From CAYJRR01 sp964372275 [NCBI: uncultured bacterium] (GTDB taxonomy: Bacteria > CAYJRR01): a stretch of DNA of 39,193 bases. Positions 16,289 to 23,838 of this stretch are shown in pieces (the stretch's first letter is position 1; each line of letters opens with the position of its first letter). The position numbers and the translations under genes are program-made. The stretch spans positions 1-39,193 of the forward strand of contig CAYJRR010000029.1 in the NCBI GenBank assembly GCA_964372275.1. Reading direction: 5' to 3'. Below the pieces are notes generated by a model. The model worked only from the letters and a program-made list of their open reading frames with translations. It was not told where the DNA came from and ran no database searches.

Positions 16289-17803
16289 TCAGCCGGCGGC
16301 CTTGATCACGCGGTTGCGCCCGTCGGCCTTCGCCTTGTAGAGCGCCTCGTCCGCCTTCTTGATCAGCGCCTCGGCGCTGTTGGCGCAACCCGGTCCGGTG
16401 ATGTTGGCGACGCCGAAGCTGGCGGTCACGTGGAAGCTCCCCTGCGGCCCCTGGAACGGCTTCTGCTCCACCGAGACCCGGATCCGTTCCGCGACGATCA
16501 TCGCCCCGTCCAGGTTGGTGTCCGGCAGGACGAGGCAGAACTCCTCCCCGCCGTAGCGGCCGGCGAGGTCGCCGCCGCGGATCGAGGCGATCAACACCTC
16601 CGCGACTCCGCGCAGAACGGCATCGCCGGTCTGGTGCCCCTTGGTGTCGTTGATCGACTTGAAGTGGTCGATGTCGATCATCACCAGGCTCAACGTCGTC
16701 CGCGCGCGATCGGCGCGCGAAAGGTCCTTGGCGAGCGCCGCGGCGAAGGCCCGGCGGTTGTAGAGGCCGGTCAGACCGTCGGTCATCGCCAGCCGCCGCA
16801 GGTCCTGGTTGGCCTTCTCCAGGCTCTGCGCCAAGGCGTCTTTCTCGGCGACGATCTTCTCCAGGGTGTGGATCAGCCCCTGGTAGCTCTTGTTCAACTC
16901 GGCAAGGCTGGAGGTCGCCTCTTTCATCAGCAGGTCGATGTCCTGCTGCGGCATCTCGCGCTGGAAGGCGACCGCGGCCTCCTCGACCTTCTTGGGAAGC
17001 TCCTTGATCAGCCCCTTGGCGGCCTCCTCCTTGATTCCGACCTTCGCCAGCGCCTGCACCGCGTCCTGATGGTTCTGGATCAGGTCCCCGCCTTCGTAGA
17101 CGGCGGCGACCCGCTCGGAGATCCAGCAGACGAGCGCCTTCCGCTCGGGAGGGGGCTCCGGATGGTGGTGGTTGGCGATGGCATCGACCACCTCCTCCGG
17201 CAGGCGCCATTCCCGGGCGAAACGCGAGCCACGTTCCGGATGGTCCTCCTCCCCCGCCGCGCGCTCCTGCACCGTGCGCGACGTCGCGGGGGCGCTCGCC
17301 ACCGCGACCGCGCCGGCGAGGTCGGTCCGCGCACGCAGCAGGAGGCCGAACTCGAGCAAGAGCCCCGCGCTGAAGAACTCGTCGACCTTCCGCTCCCCGA
17401 TCGCTTCGGCGATCGTCCGCGCGGTGACGGCGCGCCGCAGGCAGACGCCGAGCAACGAGTCCCCCGAGCCCCCCAGCGGCGCCATGTCGAACACCAGCAG
17501 GCCGAGCGCGATGTTCTTGAGCTCCTTCAAGCCCAGCAGCCCGGCGGCGTGCTTCATGTCGGTGATCTTCCGGCCGAAGCCGTAGGCCGCGCTGTTGACC
17601 ACCGAGAGGACGCGCAACACGAACGCAGGGTCGTTTTCGGCGATCTTCCCGAGGTCGGCGACGCTCGCGTCGGGCTTCAGCGCCGCCTGGACGATCTGCA
17701 TCGCCAGCGTCGAGACCGGGACGTCGACCGGCTTGACCGGGACGGCCACCTTCGTCGCGGTTGCCCCTTGCGTCACGGGGCGCGCTTCCGACCCTTGCGC
17801 CAC
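16289..17803 (-). CDS. HDOD-GGDEF protein, probable diguanylate cyclase
   Basis: A 504-residue soluble protein. Residues about 25-240 are an HDOD domain (ENDPAFVLRVLSVVNSAAYG, AGLLGLKELKNIALG), usually a regulatory fold derived from HD hydrolases. A helical linker (about 240-335) leads to a GGDEF domain (about 335-500) with an intact active site G418-G-E-E-F and an RxxD inhibitory site at 409-412 (RGGD), five residues before the active-site motif. It should make cyclic di-GMP and be product-inhibited. The gene converges on the adenylyl cyclase (15-base gap) and is divergent from the CglF-like gene. It is the only minus-strand gene between the two halves of the Glt/Nfs-like set. Confidence 0.92.
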   Translation of the reverse strand: MAQGSEARPVTQGATATKVAVPVKPVDVPVSTLAMQIVQAALKPDASVADLGKIAENDPAFVLRVLSVVNSAAYGFGRKITDMKHAAGLLGLKELKNIALGLLVFDMAPLGGSGDSLLGVCLRRAVTARTIAEAIGERKVDEFFSAGLLLEFGLLLRARTDLAGAVAVASAPATSRTVQERAAGEEDHPERGSRFAREWRLPEEVVDAIANHHHPEPPPERKALVCWISERVAAVYEGGDLIQNHQDAVQALAKVGIKEEAAKGLIKELPKKVEEAAVAFQREMPQQDIDLLMKEATSSLAELNKSYQGLIHTLEKIVAEKDALAQSLEKANQDLRRLAMTDGLTGLYNRRAFAAALAKDLSRADRARTTLSLVMIDIDHFKSINDTKGHQTGDAVLRGVAEVLIASIRGGDLAGRYGGEEFCLVLPDTNLDGAMIVAERIRVSVEQKPFQGPQGSFHVTASFGVANITGPGCANSAEALIKKADEALYKAKADGRNRVIKAAG

Positions 17804-17932
17804 GGTCGTAGCGTATCACCGAGCGTGCGCGTTTGCCGCGACGCCGACCTTCCCTCCGTGGCACAGCCTTCGCTTGGCAACCGGTCGGTTCTATGGTCGA
17901 ATCGACCACCTCCCTCACGGAGAAACCGACGG

Positions 17933-18229
17933 ATGAACACGAGACTTCTGCTCACCCTCGCCACCGCCGCCTCGATCTTCGCCGCCCCCTCCTTCGCCGC
18001 CGACGAGTCGACGACGGCGGGCGAGGTGCAGGAGATCGACGGCAAGAAAGTCCGCGTCGTCTATAAGAAAAAAGAGGAGATCAACTTCGACGACGTGCTG
18101 ATCCAGGGGGAGCTCAAGAAGCCCCAAGGGGCCTACCTGCTCAACCGGAAAAAGAGCGACTTTTCGGACATGATCGAGGAGCGGTCGAACTTCAAGAAGG
18201 AACTGTACGAGTCGCTGGACGAGATCTGA
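17933..18229 (+). CDS. cglF: Small periplasmic protein, CglF (GltF/NfsF)-like
   Basis: A 98-residue protein with a clear signal peptide (MNTRLLLTLATAASIFAAP, cleavage near SFA-A, residue 23). The mature part is short and charged and ends in GELKKPQGAYLLNRKKSDFS plus an acidic helix. The K-P-x(3)-Y-x-L-x-R-K pattern followed by a helix matches what I recall of CglF/GltF and NfsF, small periplasmic proteins of the Myxococcus gliding and spore-coat machines. Its position directly before the GltG-like gene is the same as in those clusters. The start ATG at 17933 is preceded by GGAGAAACC. The divergent HDOD-GGDEF gene leaves 129 bases for promoters. Confidence 0.75.
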   Translation: MNTRLLLTLATAASIFAAPSFAADESTTAGEVQEIDGKKVRVVYKKKEEINFDDVLIQGELKKPQGAYLLNRKKSDFSDMIEERSNFKKELYESLDEI

Positions 18230-18410
18230 GTCCGAGCCAAAACGGGGTTCGGTGCGCCAACTCGGCACGAAACCGGGACAATCGGCGGCCGAAGGCCACC
18301 GCTGGTCGCGTCGCCCCCACCCCCCCCGTCGGGGCGTCGCTCCCCAACGGGTTACCCCGGAGCCCCCTGGTGCGTTGAAGCCCTAGAACGGATCCCCCGA
18401 CGGTATCGCC

Positions 18411-18428
18411 GAAGGAGCTCGTGCTTTG
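18411..18428 (+). promoter_or_regulatory. Ribosome binding site deciding a TTG start
   Basis: GAAGGAG (18411-18417) lies eight bases before TTG 18426. No in-frame ATG or GTG fits better, and the FHA fold begins about 15 codons later, so TTG is the probable start of the GltG-like gene. A TTG start implies modest translation. Confidence 0.6.
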
Positions 18429-20234
18429 AGCCAGGAAAAGTTGGACGTCAACCAGGTCGTCTCGATCCCCCTCGTCTTCACGATCTACAAAGACGGGGCG
18501 GAGACCGGGAAGGTCGAGTTCAACCAGCGGTCGATCCTCGTGGGTCGCGGCGACGCCGCGAATCTCCACATCGACGACCCGAAGGCGTCGAAGCTGCACG
18601 CCGTCATCGACATCACCTCCGAGGACGACATCCACATCCTCGACCTCGGCTCGACCAACGGGACCAAGGTCAACGGGGAGAAGGTCCACCGCCAGAAGAT
18701 CAAGGTCGGCGATGAAGTCACCGTCGGACGCACCTCCTTCACCTTCGCCGTGCGCGAGTTGCACGAGGAGGAGGAGAAGTCGGTCGAGCGGTTCGCCGCG
18801 ACCTTCGAGTCCTACTTCAACGAGCAGCCCGAGGAGGGGGAGGACAAGCTCAAAGGGGCCGACCGCCGCAAGGTGATCGAGGTCGCCCAGATCTGGGGCG
18901 ACTCGATCATCCAGATGACCCACTTCATGCGGCCGGAGAAGGTGACGCTCGGGGAGTCCGAGCTCTGCAACTTCTTCGCGCCGGTCGAGGTGCTCCCCGG
19001 GGACGAGTTCCCGATCGTCCGCAACATCGAGAAGGACTACTTCCTCCAGTTCACGGAGCTGTTCGCCGGCCACGTCGAGATCGGCGGACAGGTGACGCCG
19101 CTCCAGTCGCTCGTCGAGTCCGGGGCCGCGGTCAAGGTCAAGGACGGCAACTTCGACGTCCTCCGCTACAAGATCGATCCCGAGGCGCGGGTGCGCGTCG
19201 AGTTGGGGAGCCTCACCTTCCTGATCCAGCGCGTTCGTCCGGCGAAGACCGTTCCGGCGGATTTCTGGAAGCAGCTCGACTACCGCTTCGTCGGCGTCTT
19301 CGGCGGGCTCATCCTGATCGTGCTGTTGTGGAAACTGGTGCTGTTCGCGCTCAACTTCTTCGGCCTCCTGCTGGCGACGCCGGCGGAGGACCTGACGCGC
19401 AACGAGGACATCGTCGCCCAGCTGGTGGTGATGCCCGAGGTGAAGCCGATCGAGGTTCCGAAGATCCCCAAGAAGAAGGACCCGGGCGGGAACCCCGACG
19501 CCGGCGAGGGACAAAAGGCGCGCGGCGAGGAAGGGAAGCGCGGCCGGCAGGACGCCAAGCAGGAGAACACCCGCGGCGGCGCGTTCAAAGCGCCGACCGA
19601 CAAGGACATCGTCGACGGGGCCGGCGTGCTCGGCGCGCTCACCGCCCAGAACGCCGATCTGAACGCGATCTTCGGCTCGGGCTCGCTCGCCGGCGGCATG
19701 AACGACAACCTCGGCGGTCTGTTCGGCTCCACGACGGCCGACCAGCGCGGTTCCGGGGGCTTGGGACTCAAGGGGGACGGCAAGGGGGGCGGCGGCAATT
19801 CGCTCTCGATCGGCGGCCTCGGCACCAAGGGGCGCGGAACCGGCGCCTCGGGACACGGCTCCGGTGCGGGCGTCTTCGCGAAGAACAAGGGGGACGCGTC
19901 GATCGGGATCGGCGGCGAGGAGACGGTGATCATGGGCTCGCTCGATCCGTCGATCATCGACGCCGTGATCAAGCGCCACATCCAACAGATCCAGTACTGC
20001 TACGAGCGCGAGCTTCCAGCGAACCCCAAGCTCGCCGGCAAGATCGTGGTCAACTTCACCATCGAGGCCGACGGCCGCGTCAGCACCTCGCGGATCAAGT
20101 CGTCGACGATCGAGGAGAAGCGGGTCGACGGCTGCGTGACCGACCGCTTCACCAAGATCCGCTTCCCGCAGCCGAAGGGGGGCGGGATCGTGGTGGTGAA
20201 CTATCCGCTGCTCTTCAAGAGCGCCGGAAACTGA
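18426..20234 (+). CDS. gltG: FHA-TM-TonB_C (AgmX/PglI-tail) protein, GltG/NfsG-like
   Basis: A 602-residue inner-membrane protein. Residues about 15-110 form a cytoplasmic FHA domain (ILVGRGDAANLHIDD, KLHAVID, LGSTNGTKVNG). A second beta-rich region (about 150-265) may be a degenerate FHA-like fold. One transmembrane helix lies at about 287-310 (FGGLILIVLLWKLVLFALNF). The periplasmic part has a Lys/Pro-rich stretch, a Gly-rich linker (about 415-490) and a C-terminal domain (about 510-598: IQYCYERELPANPKLAGKI...VVNYPLLF) of the AgmX/PglI type, related to TonB C-termini. This is the architecture of GltG/NfsG, which link the proton-driven motor to the outer-membrane barrels. It follows the CglF-like gene and precedes the CglE-like barrel. 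Confidence 0.88.
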   Translation: MSQEKLDVNQVVSIPLVFTIYKDGAETGKVEFNQRSILVGRGDAANLHIDDPKASKLHAVIDITSEDDIHILDLGSTNGTKVNGEKVHRQKIKVGDEVTVGRTSFTFAVRELHEEEEKSVERFAATFESYFNEQPEEGEDKLKGADRRKVIEVAQIWGDSIIQMTHFMRPEKVTLGESELCNFFAPVEVLPGDEFPIVRNIEKDYFLQFTELFAGHVEIGGQVTPLQSLVESGAAVKVKDGNFDVLRYKIDPEARVRVELGSLTFLIQRVRPAKTVPADFWKQLDYRFVGVFGGLILIVLLWKLVLFALNFFGLLLATPAEDLTRNEDIVAQLVVMPEVKPIEVPKIPKKKDPGGNPDAGEGQKARGEEGKRGRQDAKQENTRGGAFKAPTDKDIVDGAGVLGALTAQNADLNAIFGSGSLAGGMNDNLGGLFGSTTADQRGSGGLGLKGDGKGGGGNSLSIGGLGTKGRGTGASGHGSGAGVFAKNKGDASIGIGGEETVIMGSLDPSIIDAVIKRHIQQIQYCYERELPANPKLAGKIVVNFTIEADGRVSTSRIKSSTIEEKRVDGCVTDRFTKIRFPQPKGGGIVVVNYPLLFKSAGN

Positions 20235-20279
20235 CGCGTCCCCATTGACCTGCGCGCGGCGGCACGGTAGGAACCGCCC

Positions 20280-20984
20280 ATGATTCGCTTTGCGATTCTC
20301 CTCGGCGCCCTGACCCCGCTGCTCGCGTCCGGCGACGCGCTCGCGCAGACCCCGAAGCCCGCCGCGGGGGCGCGCGCGGCGAAGCCGACGCCGCCGGAGG
20401 TGGTCCACGGCTTCTACGCCGAGTTCGACTTCGGCACGCTCGTCTATCTCGGCGATGCCGCCGACAACGTCGGGCCGGGCGTGATGGGCGGGTTCGCGGT
20501 CGGCGCCGACGTCGGCCGCTACTTTCGGGTCGAAGGCCGGATGCTGAACGGCACCAACAACAGCACCGGAAAGATCTTCAAGCTCGACGGCGCCTCGCAG
20601 GAGCTGCGCGACACCAATCCCTGCGCCGACGGCGATGCCGACGCCGCCTGCATCCAGACCCCCGACGTGCAGTCGTCGCTCGTCCTCGGGATGGTCAAGG
20701 GGATCTACCCGGTCAACGACCGCGTGCAGTTCCACGCCGCCGCCGGCGGCGGGATGCTGATGGCGAACCCGACGCCGGAACAGATCTTCGCGTTCGATGG
20801 CGAAGTGCAGCTCACCGATCCGACGTCGGTCGAGGCGGGCTCGACGCCGGTCGTCGGCGGGGGTATCGGCGGCGAGTACTACACCCGCATGCGCCACTTC
20901 TCGGTTGGCGGCGACCTGATGGTCTGGAGCGGCGGCGGCGGGCTGATCGTCACGATCTACCCGACCATCAAATACACCTTCTAG
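20280..20984 (+). CDS. cglE: Outer-membrane beta-barrel, CglE (GltH/NfsH-position) protein
   Basis: A 234-residue protein with a signal peptide (cleavage ALA-Q near residue 23). The mature part begins GFYAEFDFGTLVYLG and ends GLIVTIYPTIKYTF, with YYTRMRHFSVGGDL before the last strand. These segments match my recollection of CglE-type gliding-motility barrels, which end in TPTLKYTF-like strands after YYTRLRHFSVG. It is the last gene of the F-G-H group and starts 45 bases after the GltG-like stop. Two cysteines (C119 and C127, in NPCADGDADAACI) could form a disulphide in an extracellular loop. The barrel call is secure and the CglE relation likely. Confidence 0.78.
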   Translation: MIRFAILLGALTPLLASGDALAQTPKPAAGARAAKPTPPEVVHGFYAEFDFGTLVYLGDAADNVGPGVMGGFAVGADVGRYFRVEGRMLNGTNNSTGKIFKLDGASQELRDTNPCADGDADAACIQTPDVQSSLVLGMVKGIYPVNDRVQFHAAAGGGMLMANPTPEQIFAFDGEVQLTDPTSVEAGSTPVVGGGIGGEYYTRMRHFSVGGDLMVWSGGGGLIVTIYPTIKYTF

Positions 20985-20988
20985 CGGA

Positions 20989-21363
20989 TCACGCGCCGGC
21001 GGCGCGGGCGATCGGTGCGGCGGCGCGCGCGGCGAGCGCCTGCTTGATCCGCGCGTAGCTCAACTTCCGCGGGTAGGAATCGAGGATCCCCTCTCCCCGC
21101 GCCCAGACGAAGAACGAACGGATCGACGTCAGCTTCTTCGCCTTGCTCCGTTCACCCATGTCCCGGGCGCGCAGGCCGTCGATGAACCCGGCCACCTGCT
21201 CCTCGGTGATCTGGTCGATCCGCGCACTCCCCAGCGCGTCGAGGAACGAGAGGAATTCGCCGACGTCGCGGGTGTAGCTGGCGACGGTGTTCTTGGACTT
21301 GCCGTCGCCGGCCAGGCGCCCCGAGAACCGCTGCACGTACTCCGGATAGCGCGTCCGATCCAT
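20989..21363 (-). CDS. Free-standing integrase core-binding (SAM-like) domain protein
   Basis: A 124-residue protein (ATG 21363). Residues 1-90 match the N-terminal SAM-like/core-binding domain of tyrosine recombinases: YVQRFSGRLAGDGKSKNTVASYTRDVGEFLSFL, then ITEEQVAGFIDGLR and SKAKKLTSIRSFF. The catalytic domain with R...HxxR...Y is missing, and the frame ends after a short Ala-rich tail with no trace of it upstream or downstream. It is either a degraded integrase or a DNA-binding protein that keeps only this domain. It converges on the CglE-like gene with four bases between. No attachment sites or other phage genes are visible. Confidence 0.7.
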   Translation of the reverse strand: MDRTRYPEYVQRFSGRLAGDGKSKNTVASYTRDVGEFLSFLDALGSARIDQITEEQVAGFIDGLRARDMGERSKAKKLTSIRSFFVWARGEGILDSYPRKLSYARIKQALAARAAAPIARAAGA

Positions 21364-21491
21364 GGCCGTTGGTTCCCCCCGAGCCTTCGTAAATACCGTT
21401 TCCGCGGGAGATCCGTCAACCGGCGTTGCACCCGGACGCGCGGGTCCTAAACGACCTCGGGCGCGACCGTCGAACCGTTTCCGGGGGGTCC

Positions 21492-22316
21492 ATGCGTTCC
21501 GCCAACGTTTCACCGTCCGGGGTCCTCCTGCTCGTCCTGCTCGCCGCGTGCAACGACGGCGGGCTGAAGGACGTGCCGATTCCACCCGACGCACGGATCG
21601 CCGGCAACAGCCGACACTCGCCGCTCGACGAGGCGCGCTTCAGTGGCGAGCGTTCGTCCGGCGAAGAGGCGCCGATCGTCGACTACGCCTGGTCGATCGT
21701 CGCGCGTCCGGCCGGGAGCACGTCGAGTCTGGCGGTCGACCCGACCGACCCGAGGTTCGTCTCCTTCCCGATCGACCTCGCGGGGGCCTACCGGATCCGG
21801 CTCACCGTCACCGACAGCCGCGGGCTCACCGGAACCGACGAGCTTCCGTTCGACGCCGTGCCGTGGCAGGCGATCCACGTCGAGCTCTCCTGGGACACCG
21901 GCGGGACCGACGTCGACCTTCACCTGGTGAACGAGACCGACGGCGGCAGCTTTTTCGTCGAGCCGTTCGACTGCTACTTCGAGAACACCAATCCCGATTG
22001 GGGGGAGCCCGAGTACCGGCCCGACGATCCGTCGATCGACCTGGACGACACCGACGGGTACGGTCCGGAAAACGTCAACCTGGCGCTGCCGCAGGACGAT
22101 CACCGCTACCTCGTCCTCGCCCATCTCTACCGTGACGTCGATGCGGATGGGTCCGGGACGACGACCGCGACCGTCCGGATCTACCTCGACGGCGAACTTC
22201 GCTACGAGACGGCGCAGCCGATGTCGGGGAGCGGCACGGCATGGGAGGTCGCCGCCATCGACTGGCCGGCCGGTTCGGTCACCGGTCTCGGCCGCCTGTT
22301 CGACTTCCCCCGTTGA
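21492..22316 (+). CDS. PKD-YfaP-like lipoprotein 1
   Basis: A 274-residue predicted lipoprotein; the start at ATG 21492 puts the lipobox LLAAC at about residue 20. Residues about 30-115 resemble a PKD/Ig-like domain (VDYAWSIVARPAGS, YRIRLTVTDSRGL). Residues about 125-270 resemble the YfaP/DUF2135-type domain, with VELSWDTGGTDVDLHL, DCYFENTNPDWG and DDTDGYGPENVN. The many aspartates suggest calcium binding. Two more genes downstream share this C-terminal domain. It is likely surface-exposed or periplasmic; its function is unknown. Confidence 0.78.
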   Translation: MRSANVSPSGVLLLVLLAACNDGGLKDVPIPPDARIAGNSRHSPLDEARFSGERSSGEEAPIVDYAWSIVARPAGSTSSLAVDPTDPRFVSFPIDLAGAYRIRLTVTDSRGLTGTDELPFDAVPWQAIHVELSWDTGGTDVDLHLVNETDGGSFFVEPFDCYFENTNPDWGEPEYRPDDPSIDLDDTDGYGPENVNLALPQDDHRYLVLAHLYRDVDADGSGTTTATVRIYLDGELRYETAQPMSGSGTAWEVAAIDWPAGSVTGLGRLFDFPR

Positions 22317-22546
22317 CCCCGGCATCGGCGCGTTCGGCAGGGTGGCTACCATTGGGACACGCACGCGCCAAGGTGGCGCGAAACGAGTCGATGACGGGGT
22401 GCTTTCGGGCCCCCTGTCGACGGAGAAATGATATGAATTCCAATTACCTACGAAAATTGACCGGGCACCCGTTCAGGTACGCAACTTGCTGCCCTGGACA
22501 CCCACCCAATTTCTGTCTCGCGACCCGAACGGGGGGAGGCGTACGA

Positions 22547-23392
22547 ATGATTCTCGAAGCGACTCGGAAGACGGCATCTCTCGCGGCGATGGTCGTGGTG
22601 GTCGCCCTCGGTTCCGGATGCAACGAGAACACGCTCGCCAGCAGCCCCGCCGGCTCGGACCGCCCGGTGGCGGAGATCGAGGGCCAGTCCGAGTATTCAC
22701 CGCTCGATACCGCGGCGTTCGACGGAACCGGCTCCTACGACCCGGATGGCGGTGAGATCGTCGAATACGCCTGGGAGATGCTCGAACGTCCGAGCGGTAG
22801 CAACGCCGAGATCCTTTCGACCGGTGCCGACGGAGGAACGGTCGACTTCTTCGTCGACTTCGCCGGCGACTACACGATCCAACTCACCGTGACCGACGAC
22901 GAAGGGGATACCGGTTCCACGACCTTCGACTTCAGCGCCACGCCGTGGCAGGCGATCCACGTCGAGTTGGCGTGGGACATCGACACGGTCGACGTCGACC
23001 TCCACCTGGTCGACGAGACGGCCGGCGGGACGTTCTACCAGGCGCCGTACGACTGCTACTACGCCAACACCCAGCCGAACTGGGGGGCATCGGGTGCGGC
23101 CGACGATCCGCGTCTCGACATCGACGATGTCGACGGGTACGGCCCGGAGAACATCAATCTCAACGTCCCGATCGATGGACACATCTATCACGTCTACGTC
23201 CACTACTTCTCGGACGACATGCTGGGCTCGACCAACTCCACCGTGCGGATCTATCTCTCGGGGGAGCTGCAGTTCGAACAGGTGATGCTGTTGCAGCAGA
23301 CCGGAAAGGTCTGGGACGTTGCCAAGATCTCGTGGCCCGACGGCGCCATCGACGAGGTCGGAACGATCTTCGACAACGGCAGCCCCTGGTAG
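22547..23392 (+). CDS. PKD-YfaP-like lipoprotein 2
   Basis: A 281-residue predicted lipoprotein (lipobox ALGSGC near residue 25) with a GGGGGGAGG ribosome site before ATG 22547. It has the same two-domain plan as the gene at 21492: PKD-like (YSPLDTAAFDGTGSYDPDGG, YTIQLTVTDDEGDTGS) then YfaP-like (ATPWQAIHVELAWDIDTVDVDLHL, DCYYANTQPNWG, DDVDGYGPENIN). The tripartite motif is nearly identical between the two, so they are recent tandem paralogues. The 230-base gap upstream has an AT-rich patch (about 22430-22460) with TTGACC at 22457-22462, which suggests its own promoter. Confidence 0.78.
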   Translation: MILEATRKTASLAAMVVVVALGSGCNENTLASSPAGSDRPVAEIEGQSEYSPLDTAAFDGTGSYDPDGGEIVEYAWEMLERPSGSNAEILSTGADGGTVDFFVDFAGDYTIQLTVTDDEGDTGSTTFDFSATPWQAIHVELAWDIDTVDVDLHLVDETAGGTFYQAPYDCYYANTQPNWGASGAADDPRLDIDDVDGYGPENINLNVPIDGHIYHVYVHYFSDDMLGSTNSTVRIYLSGELQFEQVMLLQQTGKVWDVAKISWPDGAIDEVGTIFDNGSPW

Positions 23393-23838
23393 CGCACCGG
23401 CGCCGCCCGGACCCGAGAATCGATCACGACGCGCCGAACGACTCGTCGAAGGAATCCCGACGCGCGATCGCGGTCGCGGAGGCGTCGGAGGCCGTTCCCG
23501 CGTCCGTCGCGCTCCCGGCTTCGGCTTCGCTCGCGACCACCGCCTCGGGCGCGGACAGGCTGTCACATCGCGGCCGTCACCCAACTTCCCACTCCTGTCC
23601 CCTCGTCGGGCGATTTTCTCAACGAGATCAGGCCTTCTGTTGATGGCACGGATCTTTCGAATTTTCCGCGCCAAGACGGCACGAAAAGGACACCCTGACG
23701 CCCCGTTTTTTTCGATAAGAATCGAGAAGTTATTGAAATCAAAAGCGAACTAATTACGCACTTCCTGTCGCATTGCGGCATGAGCGTTGCTCAACCTCCC
23801 CTGCGCGCGTGGTTCGGGCTCGTGGGTGGGGGGGAACG
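23393..23838. other. 446-base intergenic region with AT-rich promoter-like part
   Basis: No gene is supported here. Bases 23393-23580 are GC-rich without a coding pattern. Bases 23640-23760 are AT-rich and probably hold the promoter of the lipoprotein gene at 23839. Notable elements are TGGCACG-N4-TTTCG at 23644-23659, partly like a sigma54 -24/-12 site, and the perfect small palindrome TCGAT-AAGA-ATCGA at 23712-23725. Confidence 0.4.

Noticed and set aside
20989-21363. Prophage or integrative element boundary
   Set aside because: There is only an integrase N-terminal domain, with no catalytic part, tRNA target, att repeats or phage genes.
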